Shown here: piece by piece, positions 35,216 to 43,869 of the stretch | How the letters are laid out: each line of letters starts with the position of its first letter | Numbering within the stretch: position 1 is the stretch's first letter | Origin: Acidobacteriota bacterium | GTDB taxonomy: Bacteria; Acidobacteriota; Terriglobia; Terriglobales; Acidobacteriaceae | Reading direction: 5' to 3' | NCBI GenBank assembly: GCA_025359885.1 | Contig: JANYDG010000083.1 | Location: 1-64,000, forward strand | DNA length: 64,000 bases | Program-made: the position numbers and the translations under genes | The notes under the pieces: model-generated | The model's input: the letters and a program-made list of their open reading frames with translations, nothing else | What the model was told of the DNA's origin: nothing | Database searches by the model: none

Positions 35216-36268
35216 ATGAAGGCTGCTATGAACAAACAAGGATTTTCCGCAGCCGCCATGGCTTGCATGCTCACTTTTTGTATTGTCTCGCTGCCGCCAC
35301 CGATGGTCGCGCAGCAGGCGGCACCCGCGACTGCGCCAGCGACGACGACCGCGCCGAGTCTGACGCCAAATCAGGCACCTGGACAAAACCAGGCTCCGAC
35401 TGCCCAGACCGGCAGCGCCGATGAACCGGGATTCAAGATTACGACGACGGTCAACGAAGTCAACCTGATCTTTACCGTGACGGACAAGCATGGAAGCTTT
35501 ATCCCAAACCTGAAGCAGAGCGACTTTGCACTGCTGGATGACCGCAAGGCTCCGGCGCGTGTTTCTTCGTTTACGCAGCAGACCAATCTGCCGCTTCGAG
35601 TGGGCATCGTGATTGACGCGAGCACTTCGATTCGGACGCGGTTCAAGTTTGAGCAGCAGGCAGCGACTGAATTTCTGTTGCAGGTGTTGAAATCCAAGAG
35701 TGATCGCGCGTTTGTGATGGGTTTTGATTCGACCCCGACGGTGACCCAGGACTGGACGAATAATCTTGATGGTCTTGAAACCGGCGTAAACAAGTTGCGG
35801 CCAGGTGGCGGTACGGCAATGTTCGACGCAGTGTATACGGCATGCCGCGATAAGTTGCTGGATATTTCGCGTGGCCAGGAGCCGGTGCGCCGGGCGATGG
35901 TGCTTGTCTCTGACGGCAATGACAACCAGAGCCGCGCCTACATGGACGATGCGATCAAGATGTGCCAACGGTCTGAGACGATTATTTATGCGATCAGCAC
36001 AAACTGGACTCCCAGCCGTGGCAAGGGCGATGATGTGCTGGAAAAGATGGCCGGTGAGACGGGTGGCCGGGCGTTCTTTCCTCCATCTGTCGAGGAGATT
36101 TCGGTTGGCTTCACGAGTATCGAAGAGGAGCTTCGCAGCCAGTATGCGCTGACCTATACGCCGGCAGACTTCAAGGCAGACGGAGCTTTTCGAACCATCT
36201 ATCTCTTTGCCAACGACCGGCGGTACTCGGTGCGGGCGCGCAAGGGCTACTTTTCACCGAAGCAGTAG
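35216..36268 (+). CDS. Secreted VWFA domain protein of acidobacterial type
   Basis: The 350-residue protein has a signal peptide (MACMLTFCIVSLPPPMVAQQ region), a Pro/Thr/Gln-rich linker to about residue 70, and a leading strand domain (TTVNEVNLIFTVTDKHGSFI, then LKQSDFALLDD). A von Willebrand A domain follows with the MIDAS motif DASTS in LRVGIVIDASTSIRT. The N-terminal module plus VWA matches the VWFA-related family that is expanded in Acidobacteriota. It probably mediates metal-dependent protein binding outside the cytoplasm. ATG at 35228 is an alternative start. Confidence 0.9.
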   Translation: MKAAMNKQGFSAAAMACMLTFCIVSLPPPMVAQQAAPATAPATTTAPSLTPNQAPGQNQAPTAQTGSADEPGFKITTTVNEVNLIFTVTDKHGSFIPNLKQSDFALLDDRKAPARVSSFTQQTNLPLRVGIVIDASTSIRTRFKFEQQAATEFLLQVLKSKSDRAFVMGFDSTPTVTQDWTNNLDGLETGVNKLRPGGGTAMFDAVYTACRDKLLDISRGQEPVRRAMVLVSDGNDNQSRAYMDDAIKMCQRSETIIYAISTNWTPSRGKGDDVLEKMAGETGGRAFFPPSVEEISVGFTSIEEELRSQYALTYTPADFKADGAFRTIYLFANDRRYSVRARKGYFSPKQ

Positions 36269-36311
36269 TGGACCCCTCACCAACCGCAGCTGAAAAGGGA
36301 TAAGCCGACTC

Positions 36312-37622
36312 ATGGACGTCGATTCATCGAAGCCGCCGGTTCGAGGACTGGCGGCTTTTGCATCCCGGGACTTCAGACGCTACCAGATGGCGCGCATGGC
36401 GGTGATTGTAGGAGCCGAGGCCCAGACGGTGGCGGTGGCTTGGCAGGTTTATTCCATCACACATCGGGCGCTGGACCTTGGGTATACGGGTCTGGCGCTT
36501 TTTCTTCCCGGACTCTTCTTTCTGCTGCCTGCTGGCCATGTCGCTGACCGGTACGACCGGCGGACGATTATCCTGATCTGCTATGCGCTGCAGATTGTAT
36601 GCACCAGCGCGCTGCTGGCGATAGCGGTGCTGGGTCTGCGCAATGTCTGGCTGGTCTACGCCGTGCTGGTACTGATTGGCACGGGACGGTCATTTTCTGG
36701 GCCAGCGAGCTCGGCGCTGATTCCGCACCTGGTTCCCGAGGGCCACTTTGTGAACGCAGTGACCTGGGGGGCGGCGATTTTCCAACTTGCAAACATAGCC
36801 GGGCCGGCTCTGGGGGGCATTCTGTTTACGCTGCCGCTGGCCTGGCTGCTTGGCGGAGTGCTGTCAGGGGCGGGGATTGTGTACTGTGCGACGCTGCTGA
36901 GCCTGGTGAGTTTTTTAATTCTGGTGAGTGGGCTTTCGGTACGGCTGGGACGGATGGAGCACCGGGAGCTTTCGCTGCGGGTGGTGCTGGCGGGCTTTGA
37001 GTATGTGCGGCGGTCGCCGATTCTGCTTGGTTCGTTTTCGCTGGATCTGTTTGTGGTGCTGCTGGGCGGCGCGGTGGCGCTGATGCCTATTTTTGCTCAG
37101 GAGATATTGCATACGGGGCCGCGGGGACTGGGTCTGCTGCGGGCGGCCCCTGCGATGGGTGCGCTGCTGGTTTCACTCATGCTGGCGCGTTTTCCGCTGC
37201 GCAAAAACGCGGGCTTGCGGCTGTTTGTCTGCGTGGGGCTGTTTGGGCTTGCGACGATCCTGTTTGGGCTGTCGCATAGCCTGATGCTGAGCCTGTTGGC
37301 GCTGGCATTTGGCGGTGCGGTGGACATGGTGAGCGTAGTGATTCGCAGCTCGGTGTTGCAACTGGCCACGCCGCCGGAGATGCGGGGGCGAGTGAGTGCG
37401 GTGAATTCGCTGTTCCTTGGAGCTTCAAACGAGTTGGGCGAGTTCGAAAGCGGATTGACCGCGCATTGGATGGGCGCGGTGCGGGCGACGGTGGCGGGCG
37501 GGGTAGGCGCGCTGATGGTCACCGGGCTCTGGGCGGTGATGTTTCCTGGCCTGCGACGGGCGGATGAGCTGACGGCGAAGGCGCTGCGGAGTGATTGGCA
37601 GAGCCCAGCGCGGGACGCCTGA
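36312..37622 (+). CDS. MFS transporter, EntS/DHA3-like
   Basis: The 436-residue integral membrane protein has about 12 hydrophobic helices. The first half carries the MFS loop motif LPAGHVADRYDRRTIIL between helices 2 and 3. The opening FASRDFRRYQMARMAVIVGAEAQ and the wide spread of small residues are like the EntS/drug-H+ antiporter DHA3 group. It probably exports a small molecule. The gene is alone between the VWFA gene and the convergent STAS gene. Confidence 0.9.
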   Translation: MDVDSSKPPVRGLAAFASRDFRRYQMARMAVIVGAEAQTVAVAWQVYSITHRALDLGYTGLALFLPGLFFLLPAGHVADRYDRRTIILICYALQIVCTSALLAIAVLGLRNVWLVYAVLVLIGTGRSFSGPASSALIPHLVPEGHFVNAVTWGAAIFQLANIAGPALGGILFTLPLAWLLGGVLSGAGIVYCATLLSLVSFLILVSGLSVRLGRMEHRELSLRVVLAGFEYVRRSPILLGSFSLDLFVVLLGGAVALMPIFAQEILHTGPRGLGLLRAAPAMGALLVSLMLARFPLRKNAGLRLFVCVGLFGLATILFGLSHSLMLSLLALAFGGAVDMVSVVIRSSVLQLATPPEMRGRVSAVNSLFLGASNELGEFESGLTAHWMGAVRATVAGGVGALMVTGLWAVMFPGLRRADELTAKALRSDWQSPARDA

Positions 37623-37634
37623 CCGAGCGACCTG

Positions 37635-37985
37635 TCAGACCAGGTGCGTCGGGATATTTCCAGCAAAGAGTTCGAGGAGATTGGTGAGGAGCAGCATCTT
37701 TTCAATGCGCGGCATGAGATTGACCAACTCGAACCGGCAATTGCCTCGATTGAGAGCCGAAACTTTGAAAGAAACGATGGTTCCGAGGCCGGAGCTGTCG
37801 AGGAACTTGAGGTCGGTGAAGTCCAGCACGACAGAGCCGCCTCGGTCGATGAGCGGCTGGATGAGGGCGCGCAACTCGGCGGTATTTTCAGCGATGATTC
37901 TGCCGTGGCAATAAACGGTGCTCATGGGCCAGCCTGCGGCATCGGCTGTTTGCTGCATTTCGTAGTGGAATGGCTCGAAGGGCAT
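37635..37985 (-). CDS. STAS domain anti-anti-sigma factor-like protein
   Basis: With ATG 37985 the protein has 116 residues and a single STAS domain. VVLDFTDLKFLDSSGLGTIV contains the DSSGL site whose Ser is phosphorylated by an anti-sigma kinase in SpoIIAA/RsbV systems. MSTVYCHGRIIAENTAELRA forms the first part. PP2C-type phosphatases that act on such proteins are encoded at 41684-45879. The upstream frame to 38081 adds 32 residues without family match. Confidence 0.88.
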   Translation of the reverse strand: MPFEPFHYEMQQTADAAGWPMSTVYCHGRIIAENTAELRALIQPLIDRGGSVVLDFTDLKFLDSSGLGTIVSFKVSALNRGNCRFELVNLMPRIEKMLLLTNLLELFAGNIPTHLV

Positions 37986-38038
37986 GGCTGCTTTGGTCTC
38001 CTGCTGGACTGAACGTGATAGGTGCTTACCCGGTGATT

Positions 38039-38061
38039 CTAGAGCATTGCAGGGAATACTG
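38039..38061 (+). repeat. Half-copy of the MITE-like terminal repeat
   Basis: CTAGAGCATT (38039-38048) and AATACTG (38055-38061) match the left end of the element at 56107-56226 with the same spacing. No matching right end was found nearby. Confidence 0.5.
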
Positions 38062-38189
38062 CGGTCGAGAACATTGTGCACTTCGCTGGTTGGTTGTACA
38101 CCTTTGCGGAAGATACGGTCAGCGAGGGCAGGCGCTGACCGGGGCTGTGCTCGATCGCGTATGGATCAAAGAATGAACCGCTAGGTTTG

Positions 38190-38231
38190 AAAATAAACAG
38201 GGGGGAGGCGGGGTACCTGATTTATTTTTTT
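38190..38231. terminator. Candidate bidirectional intrinsic terminator
   Basis: AAAATAAACAGG (38190-38201) pairs with CCTG (38216-38219) and TTTATTTT (38221-38228), leaving one bulged A. A T tract follows on the plus strand and A/T-rich sequence flanks the other side. It could end transcripts from the minus-strand YXWGXW gene. Confidence 0.5.
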
Positions 38232-38480
38232 CCAGGGGCAGATGATCGCGATTTGCAATTCTCTGGGGTCCTCTGGCGGCATGGGTTGGCTGAATTGAGC
38301 AGCGGTTGGCTTTGCGGTTTTTCCCTCCTGCGGTCCTTTGGGTGCCGCAAGGCCGGTTGATCTGATTGTGCGCCTCAGGGGAATCATTGCCGGCAAAGGA
38401 TGATGGCTGGGAAGGTTTGATGATGCGCCCTGCACTCATTCGTTTCGAGGCGATGCTTGACATTTTCAGAGGACGCCGGC

Positions 38481-38540
38481 CCCATGTCTGTGAAACAAAA
38501 CCAGACATGGGACCGGGACGGCAAGGGACCGGGACGGCAA
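38481..38540. repeat. Perfect hairpin followed by a 16-bp tandem duplication
   Basis: CCCATGTCTG (38481-38490) and CAGACATGGG (38502-38511) form a perfect 10-bp stem with an 11-nt loop. GGGACCGGGACGGCAA occurs twice in tandem at 38509-38524 and 38525-38540. Both sit just downstream of the stop of the minus-strand YXWGXW gene. No U-tract is present. Confidence 0.8.
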
Positions 38541-38554
38541 GGCGTTGCGACGGG

Positions 38555-40171
38555 CTACTGGGGCTTGGGGTGCTCGTTCTGGTTAGCTGGATTGTTCGAC
38601 TGCGGCTTAGGGGCGGGGTGCGCGGCCTCTGGCTTGGCTGCGGGATGGGCTTGAGGAGCCGGGGCTGGCCGATTTTGAGGTTGGGTCTGGGGATGGGGCT
38701 GACTTTGAGGGTGTGGCTGAGGCGCAATTTGCGGGCGCGGCTGAGGTGCGGCTGGCTGGGAATGAGCCTGAGGTGCTGGCTGGGCGTGCTGTGGAGGTGA
38801 GTTTGGCTGGTTGGGGCGAACGACAGGCGCGGGATGCGGAGCCAGAGCAGGACGCAGGACAGGCGCCGGGGCCGGATGCGTGTTGTTCATGATTGGGTGA
38901 TTATTGACCGGCGGAGGAATATTGCCCTGCGGATGAGGACCAGGCTGGGGACCAGGCTGAGGGCGGTTGATGACCGGCTGGGGCTGGTTGCCCGGCTGCG
39001 GCTGCGGACTGGGCTGCGGACTGGGCTGCGGTCGCGGCGCAAGCACGACCGGGCGCATGACAGGGGCGGGGCGAATGCCGCGATCGGCCTGCATCGGCTT
39101 GACTTCAACGACCTGGGCGGGACGGCCCTTATTGACGGCGACGAACTGGGCGCGGTTCGTAGAGGCGACGCGCGCCAGTTGCACCTGGGCTGTCATCGGC
39201 GGTGCATGAGGTGCGCGGTAGGCAGCCACTTCAGCAGCGATGGGCCTGGCCTGTACGCCTCGCGGACCGCCGTTATAGCTCACCCGGGTGTTGTTGTTGA
39301 TGATGGTGGTGTTGGTGATGACGGTGCGGTTATAGACGGTGGTGATGCGGGTATCGCTGATGTTGTTGACGGCACGGTTGTAGTTGAAGTCATTGTCGTG
39401 CCAGTAGCCGCCCTGGTATCCGCGGCCTACATAGCCGAAGCCATAGTTGACGCCGCCGTAGAAGCCGACGTAGCGGCCCCAGTAGCCGTGAAAGAATCCG
39501 TATCGGCCAGAGGAGAAGGCCCAGTAGCCGGGGGTCCAGAGTGCTCCCTGATAGGGGGGAGCGGTCCACGCGCCGGGCACCCAATAGTAGCCTTGCTGGC
39601 TATAGCTCCAGTAACCGGGGGTCCAGAGGTAGCCGGGGCCGGGGATGGGTGGCTGCTGATACTGAGGCAACTCGGGGGGCGGCTCGGAGGCATAGTAGGC
39701 AGGGGCCGGATTGTAGCTGGCTTCGCTGTAATCCTGATTGGGGTACTGGTTCCCCTGATCGTAATTCTGGCCGCTGTATTGACCGCCGCTGCGGTCGTAG
39801 TTGGCAGGGGGAGGATTGTCGCGGTACCGGGAGTCGCGATATTCAGTATCGCGGGGACGGCTGTTGCCACGGGGCTCTTCTCGGGGTGTGGAGGAGCTGG
39901 GAGCATATTGGGGTTGAGCCTGAGGCTGCGATGGGGCGGGCGCGGTGGAAGCCTGTCCTGAGCCGGCGACTGGAGCCAGATTGGCGTTGGCGGGGTCATT
40001 GGGGTCAGTGCCGGTAGGATTCTGCGTTGTGGAGAGCTGATTGGGATCTTGCGGGTTCGCGGGATTGGCCGCGTCTGTGGCTTTTTTACAGCCGGCAGCG
40101 GCGAGGAGCAGGATGAAGACGAGCAGGTGGAAGATCGAAGGCATTTTCTGAGGTCGATTGGGGATGGTCAT
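38555..40171 (-). CDS. YXWGXW-repeat lipoprotein with Pro/Gln/His-rich tail
   Basis: From ATG 40171 the protein has 538 residues. A signal peptide ends in the lipobox AAAGC (LVFILLLAAAGCKKATDAAN). A Pro/Asn/Gln-rich linker leads to Tyr/Trp repeats of the YXWGXW type (WTPGYWSYSQQGYYWVPGAW, then LWTPGYWAFSSGRYGFFHGY). After about residue 300 the sequence is low-complexity and rich in Pro, Gln, His and Asn. It is probably an outer-membrane or periplasmic surface protein. ATG 40144 is an alternative start. The antisense frame is open for 375 codons but is a compositional shadow. Confidence 0.82.
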   Translation of the reverse strand: MTIPNRPQKMPSIFHLLVFILLLAAAGCKKATDAANPANPQDPNQLSTTQNPTGTDPNDPANANLAPVAGSGQASTAPAPSQPQAQPQYAPSSSTPREEPRGNSRPRDTEYRDSRYRDNPPPANYDRSGGQYSGQNYDQGNQYPNQDYSEASYNPAPAYYASEPPPELPQYQQPPIPGPGYLWTPGYWSYSQQGYYWVPGAWTAPPYQGALWTPGYWAFSSGRYGFFHGYWGRYVGFYGGVNYGFGYVGRGYQGGYWHDNDFNYNRAVNNISDTRITTVYNRTVITNTTIINNNTRVSYNGGPRGVQARPIAAEVAAYRAPHAPPMTAQVQLARVASTNRAQFVAVNKGRPAQVVEVKPMQADRGIRPAPVMRPVVLAPRPQPSPQPSPQPQPGNQPQPVINRPQPGPQPGPHPQGNIPPPVNNHPIMNNTHPAPAPVLRPALAPHPAPVVRPNQPNSPPQHAQPAPQAHSQPAAPQPRPQIAPQPHPQSQPHPQTQPQNRPAPAPQAHPAAKPEAAHPAPKPQSNNPANQNEHPKPQ

Positions 40172-40377
40172 TGGGTAGTTTCTCCGGGGTTGTGGCGAGT
40201 GAGAGCGGTGTGCGGCAATGCGGCTGGAGCGAAGGTGCGTTATGCCTCTGCCTGCATAGAATTGAAAGGACACTGACAGGCTCTCACCGGGAGGGAGATT
40301 TCGCTGGGCAGTTTTGCTCAGGGGATCCTGCGATGGCTGGCTGCAGGTTCCACGTTCAAATTTATACTTGAGGAGAT

Positions 40378-41652
40378 ATGGCTGACTTGATGAGTGGTAA
40401 GGATCGGTTTTTGAGTGTGGATGAGCAGATGGACCTGCTGCTGAAGGGTGCAGCGGAGATTATTCGTGTCGCTGATTTGCGTGAGCGACTGGAAGACTCG
40501 CGGAAGACGGGGCGACCGCTACGGGTGAAGGCGGGCTTTGACCCGACCGCGCCGGACCTGCATCTGGGGCATACGGTACTGATGCGGAAGCTGCGGCACT
40601 TTCAGCAGCTGGGGCACCAGGTGATTTTCCTGGTGGGCGACTTCACTTCGCTGATTGGCGACCCGACCGGGCGTAACATCACGCGGAAGCCACTGACGCG
40701 GGAGCAGATTGCCGAGAACGCTGAAACCTACCAGGCGCAAGTCTTCAAGATACTGGACAGGGATCGGACCGAGGTCAGGTTCAACTCGGAGTGGCTGGAC
40801 AAGCTGGGCTTTGAGGGGACGATACGGCTGGCTGCGCGGTTTACGGTTTCGCAGATGCTTGAGCGGGACGATTTTCACAAGCGGTATGAGGCTGAGCAGC
40901 CGATTGGGCTGCACGAATTCCTGTACCCGGTGATGCAGGGCTACGACTCGGTGGCGCTGGAGTGTGACGTGGAGCTGGGCGGGACCGACCAGAAGTTTAA
41001 CCTGCTGTGCGGGCGCGAACTGCAGCGGCACTATGGGCAGAAGCCACAGATCGTGCTGATGACCCCCATTCTGGAGGGTCTTGACGGCGTGCAGAAGATG
41101 TCAAAGTCGCTGGGCAATGCGATTGGCATCAACGAGGCTCCAGGCGAAATGTACGGCAAGCTGATGAGCATCTCTGATGAGGTGATGTGGAAGTACTGGA
41201 CTTACCTGACGGACCTGAAGCAGTCGGAAGTGGACGGGCTGCGGGCCGAGGTCGCCGGGGGGACGCTGCATCCGATGGAGGCCAAGAAGCGGCTGGCGCG
41301 CGGGATTGTCGCAGATTTTCATTCGCAGGAAGAGGCGGCACGGGCGGACGAGAATTGGGCACGCATGTTCCAACAGAAGTCAGCAAGCGAGGATCTGGAA
41401 GAGGTCGCCCTGGCCTATGCCGACCTGGTGGGGCCGTCGGGGTTGCCGGGATTGCTTGCGGTCCGGCTGCCGAAGCTGCTGGTGCAACTGGGGTTGGCTG
41501 CTTCAGGAGCTGAGGCAAGCCGCAAAATCGCCGAAAAAGCCGTAAAGCTGGATGGCGAGACGGCGACGCAGGCGCTGATTTCGCTGGAGAAGCTGCCGGC
41601 GCAGATGACCGTCCGGTTGGGCAAACGTGCCAAGGTGGCCGTGATCAGCTAG
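40378..41652 (+). CDS. tyrS: Tyrosine--tRNA ligase
   Basis: The 424-residue class I synthetase has the HIGH-like motif in [15 protein letters not shown] and the KMSKS motif in [15 protein letters not shown]. The Tyr-binding region with [21 protein letters not shown] and a C-terminal S4-like RNA-binding domain ([20 protein letters not shown]) complete it. It matches the TyrZ-type subfamily of bacterial TyrRS. A strong TGAGGAGAT ribosome-binding site lies just before the ATG. It is convergent with the phosphatase gene. Confidence 0.97.
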   Translation: MADLMSGKDRFLSVDEQMDLLLKGAAEIIRVADLRERLEDSRKTGRPLRVKAGFDPTAPDLHLGHTVLMRKLRHFQQLGHQVIFLVGDFTSLIGDPTGRNITRKPLTREQIAENAETYQAQVFKILDRDRTEVRFNSEWLDKLGFEGTIRLAARFTVSQMLERDDFHKRYEAEQPIGLHEFLYPVMQGYDSVALECDVELGGTDQKFNLLCGRELQRHYGQKPQIVLMTPILEGLDGVQKMSKSLGNAIGINEAPGEMYGKLMSISDEVMWKYWTYLTDLKQSEVDGLRAEVAGGTLHPMEAKKRLARGIVADFHSQEEAARADENWARMFQQKSASEDLEEVALAYADLVGPSGLPGLLAVRLPKLLVQLGLAASGAEASRKIAEKAVKLDGETATQALISLEKLPAQMTVRLGKRAKVAVIS

Positions 41653-41683
41653 CCCTGAGGCTATGCGTGATGCGCGGCACCAG

Positions 41684-43825
41684 TCAGCTGGCGGTCGCCA
41701 GGCGGCTGAGAGTAAGCACAGTGACATCGTCGTCCTGGCCAAAGTCGGCGGCAGCCTGAGCGGCTTGTGAGGCATTGGGGCGAAAGGCGAAGAGCGTCTG
41801 GATGCGTTCGAAGCCGAACAGCTCGCCTTTATGGTTGCGTGCCTCGAGGAGGCCGTCTGTGTAGAGGGCCAGAGTATCGTGATGGCCGAGTTGGAGGCTG
41901 GTTTCGTCGTAGGTAGCGATCGGTTCAAGGCCGAGGGGAAAGGCACCGGGCAAGGCTATTTCTGCGCCGTTCAGGAACGGGGCAGGGTGCCCGGCCGTCG
42001 CGAGAATGCAGCTGCCATCGGCAGCGACGAGCAGAGCGATTGCGGTGGTAAATCCACCGGGAGAGCGGTCGTAGAGCCGGCGGTTGAGGCCGGCGAGTAT
42101 CTCGGCGGGTCGGGAAGTTGTTTCTGCAAGGGTACGAATCGCCCCGATGATGAGGGAGACGGACATGGCCGCTTTCAATCCTTTGCCGCTCACGTCGCCT
42201 AGAACGATCAGGGTCTCGCCCTCTCCAATCTGCATGATCTGGAAGAAGTCTCCGCCGACCTCGTCAGCGGGTCGATAGGCGCTGGTGACAGCGTAGCCGG
42301 GAATCACGGGCGGCGTCTCTGGAATCATCGCCTGCTGCATCTGCTGGGCGTGCTTGAGTTCCACCATCAGAACCCGCTGGCGATGGATGGATATCAGAAG
42401 CCTGCGCAGCAGCAGCACGGTAAGGGCAATGACCAGCAACAGGTCGGCAATTTGCCCGACGAATATGTCGTATCCAAAGGGATGCCAGAGTACCGGCAGG
42501 TGCAGGACGATGAGCTCCGAAGTAAACATCGCAAGTCCCAGGGGCACGATGACGGTGAAAACCAGCCAGCCTTCCCTGCCCTGCTTGCGAATGCCTGCGG
42601 TAACAATCAGCACGGTAAAAACGAGCAGAACCAGGCGCACGATGGCCGGGGTAAAGCGGAAGACGAAGCCGAGCGACGACGGAACAGGCCCGTAGAAAAG
42701 AAAGTTTTCGCGCAGTGCCTCTGATGTCATGTAAGCCACGGTCAGCGCTGCGACGGCAGCCGGCACCCAGGTTGGGCGCTTGAGACGGAACCACCTCCAC
42801 CAGACCATGACCCAGCCAGCGAGATAAGTGGGGATGATGAAGACTTCCCAGATGGTAAAGTAGGCGCGGCTGCTGAGGACGAAGGTGAGCGCTGCCAGCA
42901 CGAGGGCGATGTCGGCGCAGGCGGCGATGAACAGGATGGCGGCAGCCCACAAGTAGACGGGGTCAGAGCGATCAAAGAAGAAGAGACTGGCAAGCAGAAG
43001 GGACAGCAGGAGGAGCAGCGCCGCCTCGATGGGGGGGTAGGTGAGTTCGCGGAGGCGGACCTGCCACTGAAGCTGAAACTGGCTGTGGATGGCTTGGGCG
43101 TCGCCAAACAGCGGAGCAAAGTTGAGTCCGCCGGCGTCCGGCTGATGCAGCAATCCTTCTGGCCCCATCCAGACTCGGATAGCGATCGTCTGGGGGACAG
43201 GGGTGGGGCTGAGGATGGCCGTGTTTTGGAGTGGGAACTCTGCCGGATGGGTGAAGTAGGCGACGGGTGTGCCAGCGTCGGCAGGAAAGTCGCCAAAGCT
43301 GCCTACAAGATGCCCATTGACGTAGAACTGGTAGGCATCAGTCATGCGCATAGGGCCGAGTAGGGCGAGTTTCTGGCCTGGCAGAACGGCCAGCGGCACT
43401 TGCATCCGATACCAGGCCCAGCCGATGTAGTCAGGATGGGCGGAAACAGTCCAGCCGGGAACGAAGGCGGGGTCGCCGTTGTAGGGGTCAGAGAGGCCGG
43501 GCCGCGGCGTCAGGTCGACGGTCTCCCAGGCACTGTCGTTGAAGTTCGGATCAGTCCAGAGCAGGTTGCCCTGCGTCCGGGGCGAGTCGCCCAGGCTGAA
43601 GCGCCACGGGCCATTGAGTGGAATGTAGCCGGGGCCTGACAGTCCGTTGAACTGGGCAGGTTTCACACCGGACGCCTCGGTGGACGTAGCTGCGCTCAGC
43701 GCGGTCTGCTCCAGGCAGCCGGCTGCAAGACACAACCCCAGCACAGCGGGAACGAGGTTGCGCAGCCCTCGTGACCCAGCCATTTCTCTCTTCGGATCAG
43801 TCATATCTTGCACTACTATACCCAC
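41684..43825 (-). CDS. Membrane-anchored SpoIIE family protein phosphatase (copy 1)
   Basis: The 713-residue protein has a signal peptide with an AAGC lipobox-like end (LGLCLAAGC) and a periplasmic galactose-binding-like sensor domain at about residues 50-235 (GPWRFSLGDSP, AWYRMQVPLAV, DAYQFYVNGHLVGSFGD). Seven hydrophobic segments follow from about 260 to 480. A cytoplasmic PP2C-type domain ends it, with VLGDVSGKGLKAAMSVSLI, ALYTDGLLEARN and GQDDDVTVLTL as metal-site motifs. Such phosphatases dephosphorylate STAS anti-anti-sigma factors. It is tandem with a paralogue 44 bp upstream. Confidence 0.9.
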   Translation of the reverse strand: MGIVVQDMTDPKREMAGSRGLRNLVPAVLGLCLAAGCLEQTALSAATSTEASGVKPAQFNGLSGPGYIPLNGPWRFSLGDSPRTQGNLLWTDPNFNDSAWETVDLTPRPGLSDPYNGDPAFVPGWTVSAHPDYIGWAWYRMQVPLAVLPGQKLALLGPMRMTDAYQFYVNGHLVGSFGDFPADAGTPVAYFTHPAEFPLQNTAILSPTPVPQTIAIRVWMGPEGLLHQPDAGGLNFAPLFGDAQAIHSQFQLQWQVRLRELTYPPIEAALLLLLSLLLASLFFFDRSDPVYLWAAAILFIAACADIALVLAALTFVLSSRAYFTIWEVFIIPTYLAGWVMVWWRWFRLKRPTWVPAAVAALTVAYMTSEALRENFLFYGPVPSSLGFVFRFTPAIVRLVLLVFTVLIVTAGIRKQGREGWLVFTVIVPLGLAMFTSELIVLHLPVLWHPFGYDIFVGQIADLLLVIALTVLLLRRLLISIHRQRVLMVELKHAQQMQQAMIPETPPVIPGYAVTSAYRPADEVGGDFFQIMQIGEGETLIVLGDVSGKGLKAAMSVSLIIGAIRTLAETTSRPAEILAGLNRRLYDRSPGGFTTAIALLVAADGSCILATAGHPAPFLNGAEIALPGAFPLGLEPIATYDETSLQLGHHDTLALYTDGLLEARNHKGELFGFERIQTLFAFRPNASQAAQAAADFGQDDDVTVLTLSRLATAS

Positions 43826-43869
43826 CTGGGCCGCAGGGCGTCGGCACTGATTTGGCTCCGGAACAGAAC

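Noticed and set aside
38834-39961. 375-codon open frame on the plus strand
   Set aside because: It is antisense to the low-complexity YXWGXW lipoprotein gene and has no family-like sequence.
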